DNA of 64,000 nucleotides from Oceanobacillus piezotolerans (GTDB lineage Bacteria; Bacillota; Bacilli; Bacillales; Amphibacillaceae). Of the stretch, positions 45,726-55,514 are shown piece by piece. The notes under the pieces are model-generated. The model was not told where the DNA came from. It ran no database searches and was given only the letters and a program-made list of their open reading frames with translations. The position numbers and the translations under genes are program-made. The DNA is taken from contig NZ_RCHR01000006.1 of the NCBI RefSeq assembly GCF_003665065.1, positions 62,001-126,000 on the forward strand, given 5' to 3'. Position 1 is the stretch's first letter, and the number at the start of each line of letters is the position of its first letter.

Positions 45726-46520
45726 ATGTTTGACTACCATATACATAGTGACTTTTCCGCTGATTGTAATACAGAGATGGAGAAGACGATTAACAAGGCA
45801 ATCGAAATTGGACTGAAAGAGATTTGCTTTACAGAGCATATCGATTATGATTATCCAGACAGGGACTGGATCTTTGAATTTGATCTCTCCGAATATGATA
45901 CGAAAATCAAAGAAATGCAAAATAAATATCAAGGGAAGATTAAGATTAAGAAGGGAATAGAAATCGGAGTTCAGCCTCACATTCTGAATCAGTATGAAAA
46001 GCTAATGAAAGAGGAGAGTTTTGACTTTGTAATTTGCTCGATGCATGCGACAGAAAGAAAGGATTTGCATTCGCGAGAGTTTTTTATCGGGAAAAGCGTG
46101 GAAGAAGCTTATCAGATGTACTATGAGGAATTGCTGCATTGTGTGATGCATTACAAGCAATATAGTGTATTAGGACATATTGATTTAGTGAAACGATATA
46201 CGGACAAGGAAAGTATTTATAATCATCATGAGATTATTAAGGAGATTTTCAGAGAAATTATTCCTCAAGGTAAAGGGATTGAACTAAATACTTCTGGATA
46301 CCGTTATGGATTAGAAAAAGGAATGCCGAGCGAGGATATTCTTCGTTTATATAAAGAAGCTGGTGGGGAAATACTAACGTTAGGTTCAGATTCCCATGTT
46401 GAAAAAACTTTAGCGTATCGCTTCAACGATTCACTTCGCTTGTTAAAGGATATTGGCTTTAAATATATAACAACGTTTGATGATGGAAGGCCGATTTTCC
46501 ATCATATTGAGCAGCTATAA
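45726..46520 (+). CDS. hisK: Histidinol-phosphatase, PHP family
   Basis: A 264-residue PHP-domain phosphatase that makes histidinol from its phosphate, the step missing from the short HisB. Metal motifs are DYHIHSDFSADC, FTEHIDYD, EIGVQPH, SMHATERKD, LGHIDLVKR and GSDSHVEK. It is divergent from hisZ and shares its upstream region. The protein is also called HisJ in some Bacillus annotation. Confidence 0.88.
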   Translation: MFDYHIHSDFSADCNTEMEKTINKAIEIGLKEICFTEHIDYDYPDRDWIFEFDLSEYDTKIKEMQNKYQGKIKIKKGIEIGVQPHILNQYEKLMKEESFDFVICSMHATERKDLHSREFFIGKSVEEAYQMYYEELLHCVMHYKQYSVLGHIDLVKRYTDKESIYNHHEIIKEIFREIIPQGKGIELNTSGYRYGLEKGMPSEDILRLYKEAGGEILTLGSDSHVEKTLAYRFNDSLRLLKDIGFKYITTFDDGRPIFHHIEQL

Positions 46521-46554
46521 GGCTTGTATTTATAAACGTAGAGAGGGGAAGTTT

Positions 46555-47334
46555 TTGAAGAAACGATATATCATATTATTGCTGTTAATGTTACTAGGAT
46601 CTATTTTTATATTATATGTCCCAAATAAAGTGAAATCAGAATATAACTTAGGGGTGCCAACTGTTTTTGTTCATGGTTATAAAGGAACGTATAATTCTTT
46701 CACAAACTTACTTGACCGATTTGAAGCAAACGGCTGGGGGGAGAAAAGGATAGTATACTATGTTTCGTCCGACGGTCGGATACACGATTATTATACAGAA
46801 GGGTCAAACCCAGCGTATATTCAGATCATATTACAAAATAACCGAGCGAGCTTCGCAAATAGCACAGAATGGCTATCAAAGGCATTGCGGCATTTGAAGA
46901 AAAAGTATGGGGTAGAAACAGTAAATCTTGTTGGCCATTCGATGGGTGGTATCATTTCAACCAAATATACCATAGAATATAAGGAAGAAGCCTATCCGAA
47001 TGTTAATAAGCTTATAACCATAGGAAGTCCATTTGATGGAATATACAGTGAAGAATATTTTCGAATTCACCATGATGCAGCTGCAGAGGATTTGAAGCCA
47101 AATTCATTAGCGTTGGAAATGTTATATAGAAGTGACTTCCCAGATCGGATTGCTGTTTTAAACATCGGCAGTAGCGGGGATGCTATCTCTTTTCCTGATA
47201 GTGTGAAGGCAATAAGTAAAATCGTACCAAAAAGTCAGTTGAAGGAAGTCATTATAGAAGATGAGGATTTAGGTCATAGTGCCCTCCATGAGAATACTCG
47301 TGTAGATAAACTCATTCGTACATTTTTGTGGTAA
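46555..47334 (+). CDS. Secreted or membrane-anchored alpha/beta hydrolase (DUF915)
   Basis: About 259 residues with a single N-terminal hydrophobic segment (about 5-22) after a KKR. The lipase-type strand is PTVFVHGYKG, the nucleophile elbow NLVGHSMGGI, and a late His in LGHSALHEN completes a Ser-Asp-His triad. The substrate is unknown. The TTG start is chosen for GAGGGG ~6 nt upstream; the open frame also overlaps hisK but that part is not used. Confidence 0.82.
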   Translation: MKKRYIILLLLMLLGSIFILYVPNKVKSEYNLGVPTVFVHGYKGTYNSFTNLLDRFEANGWGEKRIVYYVSSDGRIHDYYTEGSNPAYIQIILQNNRASFANSTEWLSKALRHLKKKYGVETVNLVGHSMGGIISTKYTIEYKEEAYPNVNKLITIGSPFDGIYSEEYFRIHHDAAAEDLKPNSLALEMLYRSDFPDRIAVLNIGSSGDAISFPDSVKAISKIVPKSQLKEVIIEDEDLGHSALHENTRVDKLIRTFLW

Positions 47335-47379
47335 GATAGAAATCAATCCATTACAATAAATAAGATAGATTAATTGCGT

Positions 47380-47413
47380 AAAAATCACCTATTTTCTGAA
47401 GTGGTGATTTTTT
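47380..47413 (+). terminator. Terminator of the DUF915 hydrolase gene
   Basis: AAAAATCACC/GGTGATTTTT stem and T run. Confidence 0.8.
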
Positions 47414-47496
47414 AATGTAAAAAGCTGATAGGGAAAAAATGGTAAGATCAGCAGAAAGATAAACACTCTTTAATAAATGAAAAGGAATGATTTTAA

Positions 47497-48423
47497 TTGA
47501 CAGCTAATGCTCAATTATACGATATTTTAATCTCAATCACTGCTAAGAAGAATGTGTTACTTAATGAGGCATTACGCGATCATACGTATACCAAACTTGG
47601 CGGAGACGCGGATTTTTATGTGACACCAGAAACTTATGAAGAAGTACAGCAAATTGTAAAGCTTGCTAATAAAGAAAATGTTCCTTTTACCTTACTTGGG
47701 AATGGCTCGAACTTAATTGTAAAAGATGGAGGAATCCGTGGCATTGTAATGAATCTCCAAAAACTGAATAAAATCGAGATTGATGGAAATCGGCTTATCG
47801 CTCAAAGCGGAGCAAGAATTATCGATGCTTCAAGAGCTGCTCTAGATAAGAAACTAACCGGCCTTGAATTCGCATGTGGAATCCCGGGTTCTGTAGGTGG
47901 AGCGTTGTATATGAATGCCGGTGCATATGGCGGAGAGGTCAAGGATGCCTTAGAGTCTGCTCTTGTTGTTACCCGTGAAGGAGAATTACTCCATTTAGCT
48001 GCGGAGGAACTGGATTTATCTTATCGAACAAGCAATATTCCTGATCACGGTTATATTGTTTTAGAAGGAACCTTTAAGCTTGAGGCAGGAGAATACGATG
48101 AAATAAAAGCTGTGATGGATGATTTAACCTATAAGCGTGAATCCAAACAGCCGCTCGAATATCCTTCTTGTGGCAGTGTGTTTAAACGTCCTCCAGGCTA
48201 TTTTGCTGGTAAGCTAATTCAGGACAGTGAACTGCAAGGTAAGCAAATTGGTGGTGCACAAGTATCATTAAAGCATGCAGGTTTTATCGTAAATATTGAC
48301 GAGGCTACTGCAGAAGAATACATTGACCTCATCCACTTTGTACAGGAAACCGTTAAAGAAAAATTTGGCGTTGCATTAGAACGGGAAGTACGAATTATTG
48401 GAGAGGATTTAGTGAAGAAATAA
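47497..48423 (+). CDS. murB: UDP-N-acetylenolpyruvoylglucosamine reductase
   Basis: A 308-residue FAD enzyme that reduces UDP-GlcNAc-enolpyruvate to UDP-MurNAc for the cell wall. [46 protein letters not shown] and the catalytic Ser region [13 protein letters not shown] are present. The TTG start has AAAGGA about 10 nt upstream. Here it stands alone, not in the division cluster. Confidence 0.95.
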   Translation: MTANAQLYDILISITAKKNVLLNEALRDHTYTKLGGDADFYVTPETYEEVQQIVKLANKENVPFTLLGNGSNLIVKDGGIRGIVMNLQKLNKIEIDGNRLIAQSGARIIDASRAALDKKLTGLEFACGIPGSVGGALYMNAGAYGGEVKDALESALVVTREGELLHLAAEELDLSYRTSNIPDHGYIVLEGTFKLEAGEYDEIKAVMDDLTYKRESKQPLEYPSCGSVFKRPPGYFAGKLIQDSELQGKQIGGAQVSLKHAGFIVNIDEATAEEYIDLIHFVQETVKEKFGVALEREVRIIGEDLVKK

Positions 48424-48435
48424 ATAAAAGATATT

Positions 48436-48479
48436 AAAAGCAGGGCAATTCATAGGTGAATTTGCTCCTGCTTTTTTTT
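48436..48479 (+). terminator. Terminator of murB
   Basis: AAAAGCAGG/CCTGC stem extended by an inner AATTCA/TGAATT, then T8. Confidence 0.85.
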
Positions 48480-48494
48480 ATAGTAAATTCATAT

Positions 48495-48598
48495 GGTGGA
48501 TGAGTGACGGAAAAGAGAAAAACTTATATCAATCGGTCACTCATAAGGTGGATGAGAGCCCGAAGAGGGAAAAGCTCCTATCAATCGGTCACTCATAA
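48495..48598. repeat. Two direct 52-nt repeats
   Basis: GGTGGATGAG(T/A)G ... CAATCGGTCACTCATAA occurs twice back to back, each copy 52 nt, followed by a partial third (TGGATG). Within copy 1 ATGAGTGAC and GTCACTCAT can pair. No coding frame is supported. Confidence 0.75.
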
Positions 48599-48712
48599 TG
48601 GATGTGTTGCCAATTAAATAAAAATCAAAGCAGATTGAGAAAGAATCTTAACCTGCTTTTCTGTTATACTATTTTTCAAAGATAATCACGGCCTTGTTGG
48701 TACTCCCGCTCT

Positions 48713-49486
48713 TTACACTTTTCTAAAACGATGTAAAAAGGTTTGCAGCCTTTCATTCGCTGAGTGCTCAATAACCTGGCTAGCAGTGCCTTGCTCGGCG
48801 ATAACCCCTTCGTCCAGGAATAATACTTTATCTGCAATATCTAGTGCAAAATCCATTTCATGTGTCACAAGGACCATTGCCATATCATCGTTTTTAGCAA
48901 TGTCCCGAATAACCTCAAGTACCTCACCAACTAATTCTGGGTCCAGGGCGGAAGTGACTTCATCGAATAGCATAATCTTCGGTCGCATCACGAGAGCTCG
49001 AGCCATTGCCACACGCTGTTTCTGCCCACCTGAAAGCTGGCTGGGATAGTTTTCCAGCTTATCTCCAAGTCCAACGCGATCTAACATTTGTACTGCACGT
49101 TCTTTTACTTCTAATTTATCTTCCTTTTTAACATGGATAGGTGCTACCATGCAATTATCCAGAATGGTCATATGAGGAAATAAATTAAAATGCTGAAACA
49201 CCATTCCAATATCCCCTCTAATCGACCTTAAATGCTTTTCATTCGCCCTTAATGGTTTGCCGTTCTTTTCCATTTTCCATAGATTTTTTCCGTCAACGAT
49301 AATATCGCCTGAAGTAGGCTCCTCTAATGTCATTAGCATCCGAATGATGGTTGTTTTTCCAGATCCGCTTGGACCTATTACGGCTACTTTCTCTGCTGGA
49401 TTAATATCTAAATCAATTCCTTTTAAGACTTTTACATCCCCAAAGGATTTATGAACATCGTTGAATTGAACAATTGGTTCCTTCAT
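48713..49486 (-). CDS. ehuA: Ectoine/hydroxyectoine ABC transporter ATPase
   Basis: A 257-residue polar-amino-acid-type ATPase: Walker A GPSGSGKTT, signature LSGGQKQRVAMARAL, Walker B IMLFDEVTSALD, switch His in VTHEMDFA. It follows the two permease genes, in the order ehuB-ehuC-ehuD-ehuA known for ectoine uptake. It could also be read as a general amino-acid transporter ATPase; the ectoine call rests on the binding protein and gene order. Confidence 0.8.
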   Translation of the reverse strand: MKEPIVQFNDVHKSFGDVKVLKGIDLDINPAEKVAVIGPSGSGKTTIIRMLMTLEEPTSGDIIVDGKNLWKMEKNGKPLRANEKHLRSIRGDIGMVFQHFNLFPHMTILDNCMVAPIHVKKEDKLEVKERAVQMLDRVGLGDKLENYPSQLSGGQKQRVAMARALVMRPKIMLFDEVTSALDPELVGEVLEVIRDIAKNDDMAMVLVTHEMDFALDIADKVLFLDEGVIAEQGTASQVIEHSANERLQTFLHRFRKV

Positions 49487-49518
49487 TCCGTCTTCCCCTT
49501 TCCTGACATCTGAGTTTT

Positions 49519-50223
49519 CTAAGCATTTACTCTAGTATCCATGACCGTCTTTTTATCAAACCGAGTATTCATTTTTATTTCTAATTTTTTAATAAGAATC
49601 GCAGATGGATAGCTTAGTAATAAGAAGACAATACCCACGATAGTTAATGGCTCTAAGTAAGCCCAATGCCTCGCTCCATATGTGTTTGCCATAAGCAATA
49701 TCCCCTGCACTCCAATGGTGGAAGCGAGTGGTACTTCTTTAAACATAATAATGAAATAGTTTCCTAGCATAGGAATGGTTGGTGGCAATGCCTGTGGCAA
49801 AATAATCTTTCTCCACTTATCTACTGGAGAAAAATTTAATGCTTTAGAAGCTTCCCATTGCCCTTTCTCTACACTTTCAATGCCTGAGCGGTAAATCTCT
49901 CCTATATACGTACTAAAGTGAACCCCCAGTCCTAATACCGCACTTTGAAAAGGACTAAGTGATACACCGACAACTGGAATCATTGGCCATGCAAAATAGA
50001 TAAAGAATAGTTGGACTAGGGGTGGAGTAGAACGGATAAATTCCATCGCCCAGGTCACAATCCAGTTAAATGGCTTGTTCGGTACTCTGCGTAAGAAGGT
50101 CCAAACAAAACCAAAGATAAGTGCAAATAGATATGTTGTAATCGTTAAACCTACTGTTATACCAAGCCCTTGTAATACAAATGGCAGGGCATCAGCAAAT
50201 GTTTCCCAGCTCCAATAGTTCAT
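49519..50223 (-). CDS. ehuD: Ectoine/hydroxyectoine ABC transporter permease 2
   Basis: A 234-residue HisM-type permease with about five helices and the coupling EAA loop SVEKGQWEASKALNFSPVDK. Its start overlaps the ehuC stop by 4 nt. It forms the membrane channel with EhuC. Confidence 0.8.
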   Translation of the reverse strand: MNYWSWETFADALPFVLQGLGITVGLTITTYLFALIFGFVWTFLRRVPNKPFNWIVTWAMEFIRSTPPLVQLFFIYFAWPMIPVVGVSLSPFQSAVLGLGVHFSTYIGEIYRSGIESVEKGQWEASKALNFSPVDKWRKIILPQALPPTIPMLGNYFIIMFKEVPLASTIGVQGILLMANTYGARHWAYLEPLTIVGIVFLLLSYPSAILIKKLEIKMNTRFDKKTVMDTRVNA

Positions 50224-50882
50224 TCGCTAGCCACTCCTTTCTTGGAAATGCTTTCCCCTTTTCGTGTTAGCCAAATGAGAGGAAGTGCTAGTATAAAATA
50301 GAGAATGAGTACCAATAAATATATAAGTGGTGCTTGCGCTAAATTTGTACTTCTCATAATATCTCCGTAATAGAGGACATCTGTCAGACCAATTAAGGAT
50401 ACAAGTGACGTCCCCTTCAGCATCTGGATCGTGTAATTTCCGAATTCAGGCAGCATCATTCGAACTGCTTGAGGAAAAATAACTAGCCGCATTCTTTGGA
50501 AACGAGACATATTTAAAGCGGTTGCTGCTTCTGTTTGCCCTTTTGCAACAGATTGAATCGAACCACGAACAACCTCTGATAAGTAAGCTCCATAGTTAAG
50601 CCCGATGGCAATCACACCAATCCACCAATTTGAACCTAGATTGATTCCAAATAACATTGGAATGGCATAATACAGCCAGAACAACTGAACTATTAAAGAA
50701 GTTCCGCGGAATACCTCCACATACGCACCTGTTATTTTTCGTACAATTACGTTTGGAGAAAGACGGGATAGACCGGCAATAAAAGCCATCAAATAGGCAA
50801 ATACTGCAGAGGCTAATAAAATAGTAACTGTTACTTCCAGCCCTTTTAGCAGCTGTGGAAAAATATTAATAATCGCGTTAAT
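50220..50882 (-). CDS. ehuC: Ectoine/hydroxyectoine ABC transporter permease 1, unusual start
   Basis: About 220 residues if translated from an ATT codon that lies 9 nt after AAGGAG. The frame reads INAIINIFPQLLKGLEVTVT before the first standard start (TTG at 50792), and this is the N-terminal helix conserved in such permeases. An in-frame TGA lies at 50889-50891, so no ATG/GTG/TTG can serve upstream. The EAA loop is SVAKGQTEAATALNMSRFQR. Starting at 50792 would lose a membrane helix and has no ribosome binding site. Confidence 0.75.
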   Translation of the reverse strand: MNAIINIFPQLLKGLEVTVTILLASAVFAYLMAFIAGLSRLSPNVIVRKITGAYVEVFRGTSLIVQLFWLYYAIPMLFGINLGSNWWIGVIAIGLNYGAYLSEVVRGSIQSVAKGQTEAATALNMSRFQRMRLVIFPQAVRMMLPEFGNYTIQMLKGTSLVSLIGLTDVLYYGDIMRSTNLAQAPLIYLLVLILYFILALPLIWLTRKGESISKKGVASE

Positions 50883-50918
50883 TGTTAATCACTCCTTCAA
50901 TATAAATGAAAAGGGAAA

Positions 50919-50953
50919 GGGTCTGGTGCCCCTAGGTTGAGGGAACCAGACCC
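50919..50953 (-). terminator. Hairpin between ehuB and ehuC
   Basis: GGGTCTGGT/ACCAGACCC stem; on the minus strand followed by TTTCCCTTTTC. It is probably a partial terminator or mRNA stabiliser that gives more binding protein than permease. Confidence 0.6.
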
Positions 50954-51006
50954 TATGGAGTCAAGCATAAATTTTTATTCATAAAAATAGTTGTCTATTA
51001 TATGAA

Positions 51007-51891
51007 TTAAACCTCTCCGTTGCAGAGTTCCTCAGTTGTTACCTCACCTACTGGTACAAAGTTGCTTTCTCCACTGAAGCCATTTGCTTCAAGTAATTCT
51101 GCAACTGTACCATCTTCTTTTAATTCTGCTAATTTTTCATTGTAAGCATCACGGAGTTCTGTATCATTCAAACTAAATGCAGCAGCGCCATAACTAGGTA
51201 CACCTTCTACATCTGGTTGTTCAAATGATTCCACGAATTCCAGTTCATCTGAACCAAGGGACTCCAATGCCATTTTAACCGTCATTTCTGTTCCTGTAGT
51301 TGCATCAGCACGACCAGATTGTACTGCAGAGAACGTTGCTGGGATATCAGCAGCGGTAGTGATTTGATCTTCACTAACTCCTTCTTGTTTTAAGAATTCA
51401 ATTTCTGTTGCACCTTCCATAACAACGACCGTGACGTCTGGGTTGGCAGCAATATCCTCGTAACTTTCAAGTCCTAACGGGTTCCCCGCTGGAACAATTA
51501 ATCCTTCTCCATATTGCATTTCAGGTTCACTGAATAATGCGTTCTCACACCTGTCTGGGTTAATTGCCATACCTGCTGTAATGACATCAAACTGTCCAGC
51601 TTGTACCCCAGGAATTAATTGACTCCAGTCAGACAGAGTGGATTCTACATTTTCAACCCCCAACTCCTTAAATACTGCTGTTGCAATATCAACAGCCGCT
51701 CCTTTTAATTCCCCATTTTCTTCGTATGCATATGGCGCTTCATTTGCGAAACCGATCGTAACGGTTCCAGATTCCTGAAGCTGGGCTAATTTATCCCCGT
51801 TCCCATCACCGCTTGCAGAATTATTTGATCCGCATGCAGCTAACAGGATAAGTGCTGTTCCGATAACAAGAGTAAATATTTTTTTCTTCAA
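51007..51891 (-). CDS. ehuB: Ectoine/hydroxyectoine-binding lipoprotein
   Basis: A 294-residue solute-binding lipoprotein, lipobox LAAC at about residue 20. The family-3 fold begins SGTVTIGFANEAPYAYEENG, and GMAINPDRCENALFSEP is the stretch typical of EhuB. The TTG start (LKKKIFTLV...) is chosen because GGGAGGT lies 9 nt upstream; 22 further codons are open. Ectoines are compatible solutes, so the operon fits a salt-tolerant host. Confidence 0.85.
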   Translation of the reverse strand: MKKKIFTLVIGTALILLAACGSNNSASGDGNGDKLAQLQESGTVTIGFANEAPYAYEENGELKGAAVDIATAVFKELGVENVESTLSDWSQLIPGVQAGQFDVITAGMAINPDRCENALFSEPEMQYGEGLIVPAGNPLGLESYEDIAANPDVTVVVMEGATEIEFLKQEGVSEDQITTAADIPATFSAVQSGRADATTGTEMTVKMALESLGSDELEFVESFEQPDVEGVPSYGAAAFSLNDTELRDAYNEKLAELKEDGTVAELLEANGFSGESNFVPVGEVTTEELCNGEV

Positions 51892-52217
51892 ACTAAAATG
51901 ACCTCCCTTAGATTTTGAATGATTAGTAGTAATGGTTAGACATTTCGTACCCCTCAAATGGGTCTTAATTCTTTCTTTCTGTGAAAAAAATAGAAGTGAA
52001 GAATAGGGGGGATTATGTAGCTAATTTCCACTAGTTTAATGATAGAGGCAAGAAGAATTTGATTCAAACTCCATATTTTCTGATAATTCATAATTTATTT
52101 GGATAAAAGCGATTAAGAGGAGAAGAGTTCGTTCATACTAAAATATGCTAAAATAAACTCCCATATCCTCGCAAATCCTTAAGAATAACGTGATAGCTTA
52201 GATCCTAAATATAAAAA

Positions 52218-52242
52218 GGGGAAACCTTTATTTTGGTTCCCC
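52218..52242 (-). terminator. Terminator overlapping the peptidase gene end
   Basis: GGGGAACC/GGTTTCCCC on the minus strand followed by TTTTTATATTT. The gap from here to ehuB (about 335 nt upstream of ehuB to the peptidase stop) shows no gene. Confidence 0.7.
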
Positions 52243-52812
52243 TATAACATCTTTTATTTCTTCTTTAGGACGATATCCCTGTTTTAATTGTTCAATGCTT
52301 AAACCGAATGTCATCTCCAGATGGGAATAATCCTTAAAATGTGTCCAATCTCCTCCCCAAGTAAAGCCTAATTGCTTTGCAATATCAGCAACTTCGAACC
52401 AATCTGCTTTTCCATTATTATTTCCATCGTACTCTATATTCCATATTAATTCTCCGTGATTATTTTCTAAGGCATAATCGATAGCAAGACCATAGTTATG
52501 GTAGGATTCACCAGCTTCTGCGTAAGTAACAATGCTTCCATCACTTGTTCTTCCTTGATCGTAAAGGGCCTGCTGTCTTTCCATTGTTCTCACTTCTTCC
52601 GTAATAATAACCTCAATACCAATATGGCGAGCCTCAGAGATTAATATATTTTTCCTCTCTTCTACAATTGGATGGAGTTCTGTTGAGATCGGAGCATCTT
52701 CACCTAGGTATAAATAATGCTTTGGGTTTAATACATTGTATAAATAGAATAAACCAATGAGGAGAAAGGCGATGATGAACCAGGAGAGTAATATATTAAA
52801 GAATCTTTTCAT
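52228..52812 (-). CDS. Membrane-anchored M15-type cell-wall peptidase (CwlK-like)
   Basis: A 194-residue protein with one N-terminal membrane helix (about 6-27). The M15 peptidase domain has EEVRTMERQQALYDQGR, zinc ligands in SYHNYGLAIDYA (His, Asp) and HLEM near the end. It is most like L-alanyl-D-glutamate peptidases such as CwlK and phage endolysins. The ATG is chosen for GAGG 8 nt upstream; a longer open frame upstream is not used. Confidence 0.83.
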   Translation of the reverse strand: MKRFFNILLSWFIIAFLLIGLFYLYNVLNPKHYLYLGEDAPISTELHPIVEERKNILISEARHIGIEVIITEEVRTMERQQALYDQGRTSDGSIVTYAEAGESYHNYGLAIDYALENNHGELIWNIEYDGNNNGKADWFEVADIAKQLGFTWGGDWTHFKDYSHLEMTFGLSIEQLKQGYRPKEEIKDVIGEPK

Positions 52813-52918
52813 GTTGGGAACCTCGCTTTTGGACAATGGATAATGGCTTGTAATGTTGCGTGTTCGGGCCTTAAAACTTAAAATGAATAGTGGGCAACTA
52901 AAAGGAGACAAGAAGTTT

Positions 52919-54505
52919 ATGAGAAAATTACTGATTCTAATACTTATTTTAACATCTATACTAGCAGGGTGTACAAGTACAAAGGAAGAAACACAGCCCG
53001 CAGAACATAACCGTGATAATTTAGTTCTTGCAATCGGAGGAGAACCGGAAGAGGGGTTCGATCCGACAACAGGGTGGGGCAGATATGGGTCACCATTATT
53101 TCAAAGTACATTACTAAGCTATGATGATGAACTTAATATAACATTAGATTTAGCAACAGACTATCAGGTGAGTGAGGATGGTCTAATCTGGACAGTATCC
53201 GTAAGGGAAGATGTTTTGTTCTCTGATGAAGAGCCGCTTGACGCTGAGGATATTGTCTTCACATTTGAAACAACGAAAAACAGTGGTTCTGTTGTTGATT
53301 TAAGTAAAGTAAAAGAAATTAAAGCTATTGATGCACACACCGTGCAATTTGAATTATCTGAGCCTGACTCTACTTTTGTTCATATTCTAGCTACAACGGG
53401 GATTGTCCCTAAACATACCTACGATGAGAATTATAATCAAAACCCAATTGGTTCTGGTCCATATCAACTCGTACAATGGGACAAAGGTCAGCAAATCATT
53501 GTAGAAAAGAACCCTCATTTTTATGGACAAGAACCGTCTTTTCAACAGTTAACTTTTCTGTTTCTTTCTGAGGATGCAGCATTTGCAGCTGCTAAGGCCG
53601 GTCAAGTGGACATTGTGTCTGTTCCCCCTGCATTTGCAACAGAAGAAGTAGAAGGGATGCGTCTGGTCGAATTAGATAGTGTCGATAATCGAGGGGTTAT
53701 GTTTCCTTTCGTTCCAAGCGGAGAAGAAACAGGAGATGGCTTGCCGATTGGAAATGATGTTACCTCCGATATCGCCATTCGTAAAGGAATTAATATCGGG
53801 ATTGACCGTGAACAATTAGTAGAAGGAATTTTAGATGGCTTTGGAAGACCAGCTTTTTCGATTGCTGATAGTTTACCTTGGTGGAATGAAAACACAGCAT
53901 TTGAAGATGGGAAAGTGGAACAGGCAAACGAACTGTTAGAACAAGCTGGGTGGCAATTAAATGAAAAAGGGATTAGAGAAAAGAATGGTATAGAAGCTGC
54001 GTTTCCTTTAATTTACCCTTCTGGAGATCAGATTCGTCAATCTTTATCCATGGCTTTTGCAGAAATGGTTCAACCCTTAGGGATCGAAGTAACACCAGAA
54101 GGGAAGAGCTGGAATGAAATTGAACAGCTGATGTATTCTACACCTGTTATGATGGGATGGGGAAGCCATAATCCAATAGAACTTTACAATGTGTATAGCA
54201 GTGAAACAAGGGGAATCGGATATTATAATTCCAACTATTATTCCAATGAAATAGTTGATGAGTATATGAGTCAGGCCCTGGCTGCAAAGTCCCAGGAAGA
54301 GGCGAATTCCTATTGGAAGAAAGCACAATGGGATGAATCAACAGGATTCTCCGCTCGAGGAGATGCACCATGGGCATGGCTTGTTAACCTCAAGCACTTG
54401 TATTTTGTAAATGAAAATTTAGAAATAGGTGCCCAGAAGGTACAGCCGCATGGGCATGGCTGGCCTATTACAGATTTCATACAAAATTGGCATTGGAAAG
54501 AATAG
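52919..54505 (+). CDS. Peptide/nickel-type ABC transporter binding lipoprotein
   Basis: A 528-residue family-5 solute-binding lipoprotein, lipobox LAGC near residue 19. WGRYGSPLFQSTLLSYDDEL and the VREDVLFSDEEPLDAEDIVF block are typical of Opp/Dpp/Nik proteins. The aromatic-rich C-terminal half suggests a small ligand such as a metal chelate or short peptide, but the substrate is open. The ATG has GGAG about 11 nt upstream. It is the first gene of a four-gene importer operon. Confidence 0.85.
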   Translation: MRKLLILILILTSILAGCTSTKEETQPAEHNRDNLVLAIGGEPEEGFDPTTGWGRYGSPLFQSTLLSYDDELNITLDLATDYQVSEDGLIWTVSVREDVLFSDEEPLDAEDIVFTFETTKNSGSVVDLSKVKEIKAIDAHTVQFELSEPDSTFVHILATTGIVPKHTYDENYNQNPIGSGPYQLVQWDKGQQIIVEKNPHFYGQEPSFQQLTFLFLSEDAAFAAAKAGQVDIVSVPPAFATEEVEGMRLVELDSVDNRGVMFPFVPSGEETGDGLPIGNDVTSDIAIRKGINIGIDREQLVEGILDGFGRPAFSIADSLPWWNENTAFEDGKVEQANELLEQAGWQLNEKGIREKNGIEAAFPLIYPSGDQIRQSLSMAFAEMVQPLGIEVTPEGKSWNEIEQLMYSTPVMMGWGSHNPIELYNVYSSETRGIGYYNSNYYSNEIVDEYMSQALAAKSQEEANSYWKKAQWDESTGFSARGDAPWAWLVNLKHLYFVNENLEIGAQKVQPHGHGWPITDFIQNWHWKE

Positions 54506-54521
54506 AGAAGAGGATAATAGG

Positions 54522-55514
54522 TTGAAAGTTAAACAATGGACCAAGTATATACTAGGTAAGCTGATTAAGTTAATATCTTTACTCGTTGCGGTCAGTATTC
54601 TGTCGTTTGTGCTGGTAAGTAATTCTCCAATTGATCCAGTGCAGTCCTATATTGGAGCAGATATGAATTTGGTTAGTCCAGAGCAACGGGGAAATATTGC
54701 AGCATATTGGGGATTACATGATTCAGTTGTTCAGCAATTTCTAAACTGGGGGAAAAACATATTGTCGGGTGACTTAGGGACGTCCTTACTGTATCGCACC
54801 CCAGTTGCCGAAGTAATTCAGGAGAGATTTTTAGCTTCACTGGCTTTAATGAGTTTAGCATGGGTCTTTTCAGGTGTTTTTGGCTTCATTCTTGGAATCA
54901 TTGCAGGAATGAGGCAAGGAACCTGGCTGGATAAAGTCATTAAAATGTATTGCTATGTTATCGCATCTACTCCTGCTTTTTGGTTAGGATTATTACTTTT
55001 AATGGTATTTTCGGTATGGCTTGGCTGGCTTCCAATTGGGTTGGGTTCTCCTGCTGGTATCTTAACGGGAGAGGTCACCTTCATGCAAAGAATACAACAT
55101 CTTATCTTACCAGCTGTCACCTTAAGTGTTGTAGGGGTAAGTAATATTGCGCTACATACAAGACAGAAGCTTATCGATATATTAGATAAGGAATTTATTC
55201 GTTATGCAAGGGCGAAAGGAGAGGCTGGATTTAGATTATTTTGGCGGCACGGCTTCCGCAATACCATGGTGCCTGCCATTTCCATTCACTTTGCTTCCTT
55301 TGGAGAGCTTTTCGGAGGGGCGGTACTTGCTGAGCAGGTCTTTTCATATCCAGGACTCGGTCAGGCAGTCGTGCAAGCGGGTCTTGGGGGAGATGTTCCA
55401 TTACTATTAGGGATCGTGTTGTTTACTACTATTTTTGTTTATATCGGAAATCTATTGGCAGATCTCCTTTACCGAGTAATAGACCCTCGAATTAGGAGGG
55501 GGACTCTATCATGA
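54522..55514 (+). CDS. Peptide/nickel-type ABC permease 1
   Basis: About 330 residues, DppB/NikB-type, six helices. The N-terminal KYILGKLIKLISLLVAVSIL and the coupling loop EFIRYARAKGEAGFRLFWRH are typical. The TTG start follows GAGG; the open frame upstream overlaps the binding-protein gene and is not used. It overlaps the second permease by 4 nt. Confidence 0.86.
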   Translation: MKVKQWTKYILGKLIKLISLLVAVSILSFVLVSNSPIDPVQSYIGADMNLVSPEQRGNIAAYWGLHDSVVQQFLNWGKNILSGDLGTSLLYRTPVAEVIQERFLASLALMSLAWVFSGVFGFILGIIAGMRQGTWLDKVIKMYCYVIASTPAFWLGLLLLMVFSVWLGWLPIGLGSPAGILTGEVTFMQRIQHLILPAVTLSVVGVSNIALHTRQKLIDILDKEFIRYARAKGEAGFRLFWRHGFRNTMVPAISIHFASFGELFGGAVLAEQVFSYPGLGQAVVQAGLGGDVPLLLGIVLFTTIFVYIGNLLADLLYRVIDPRIRRGTLS

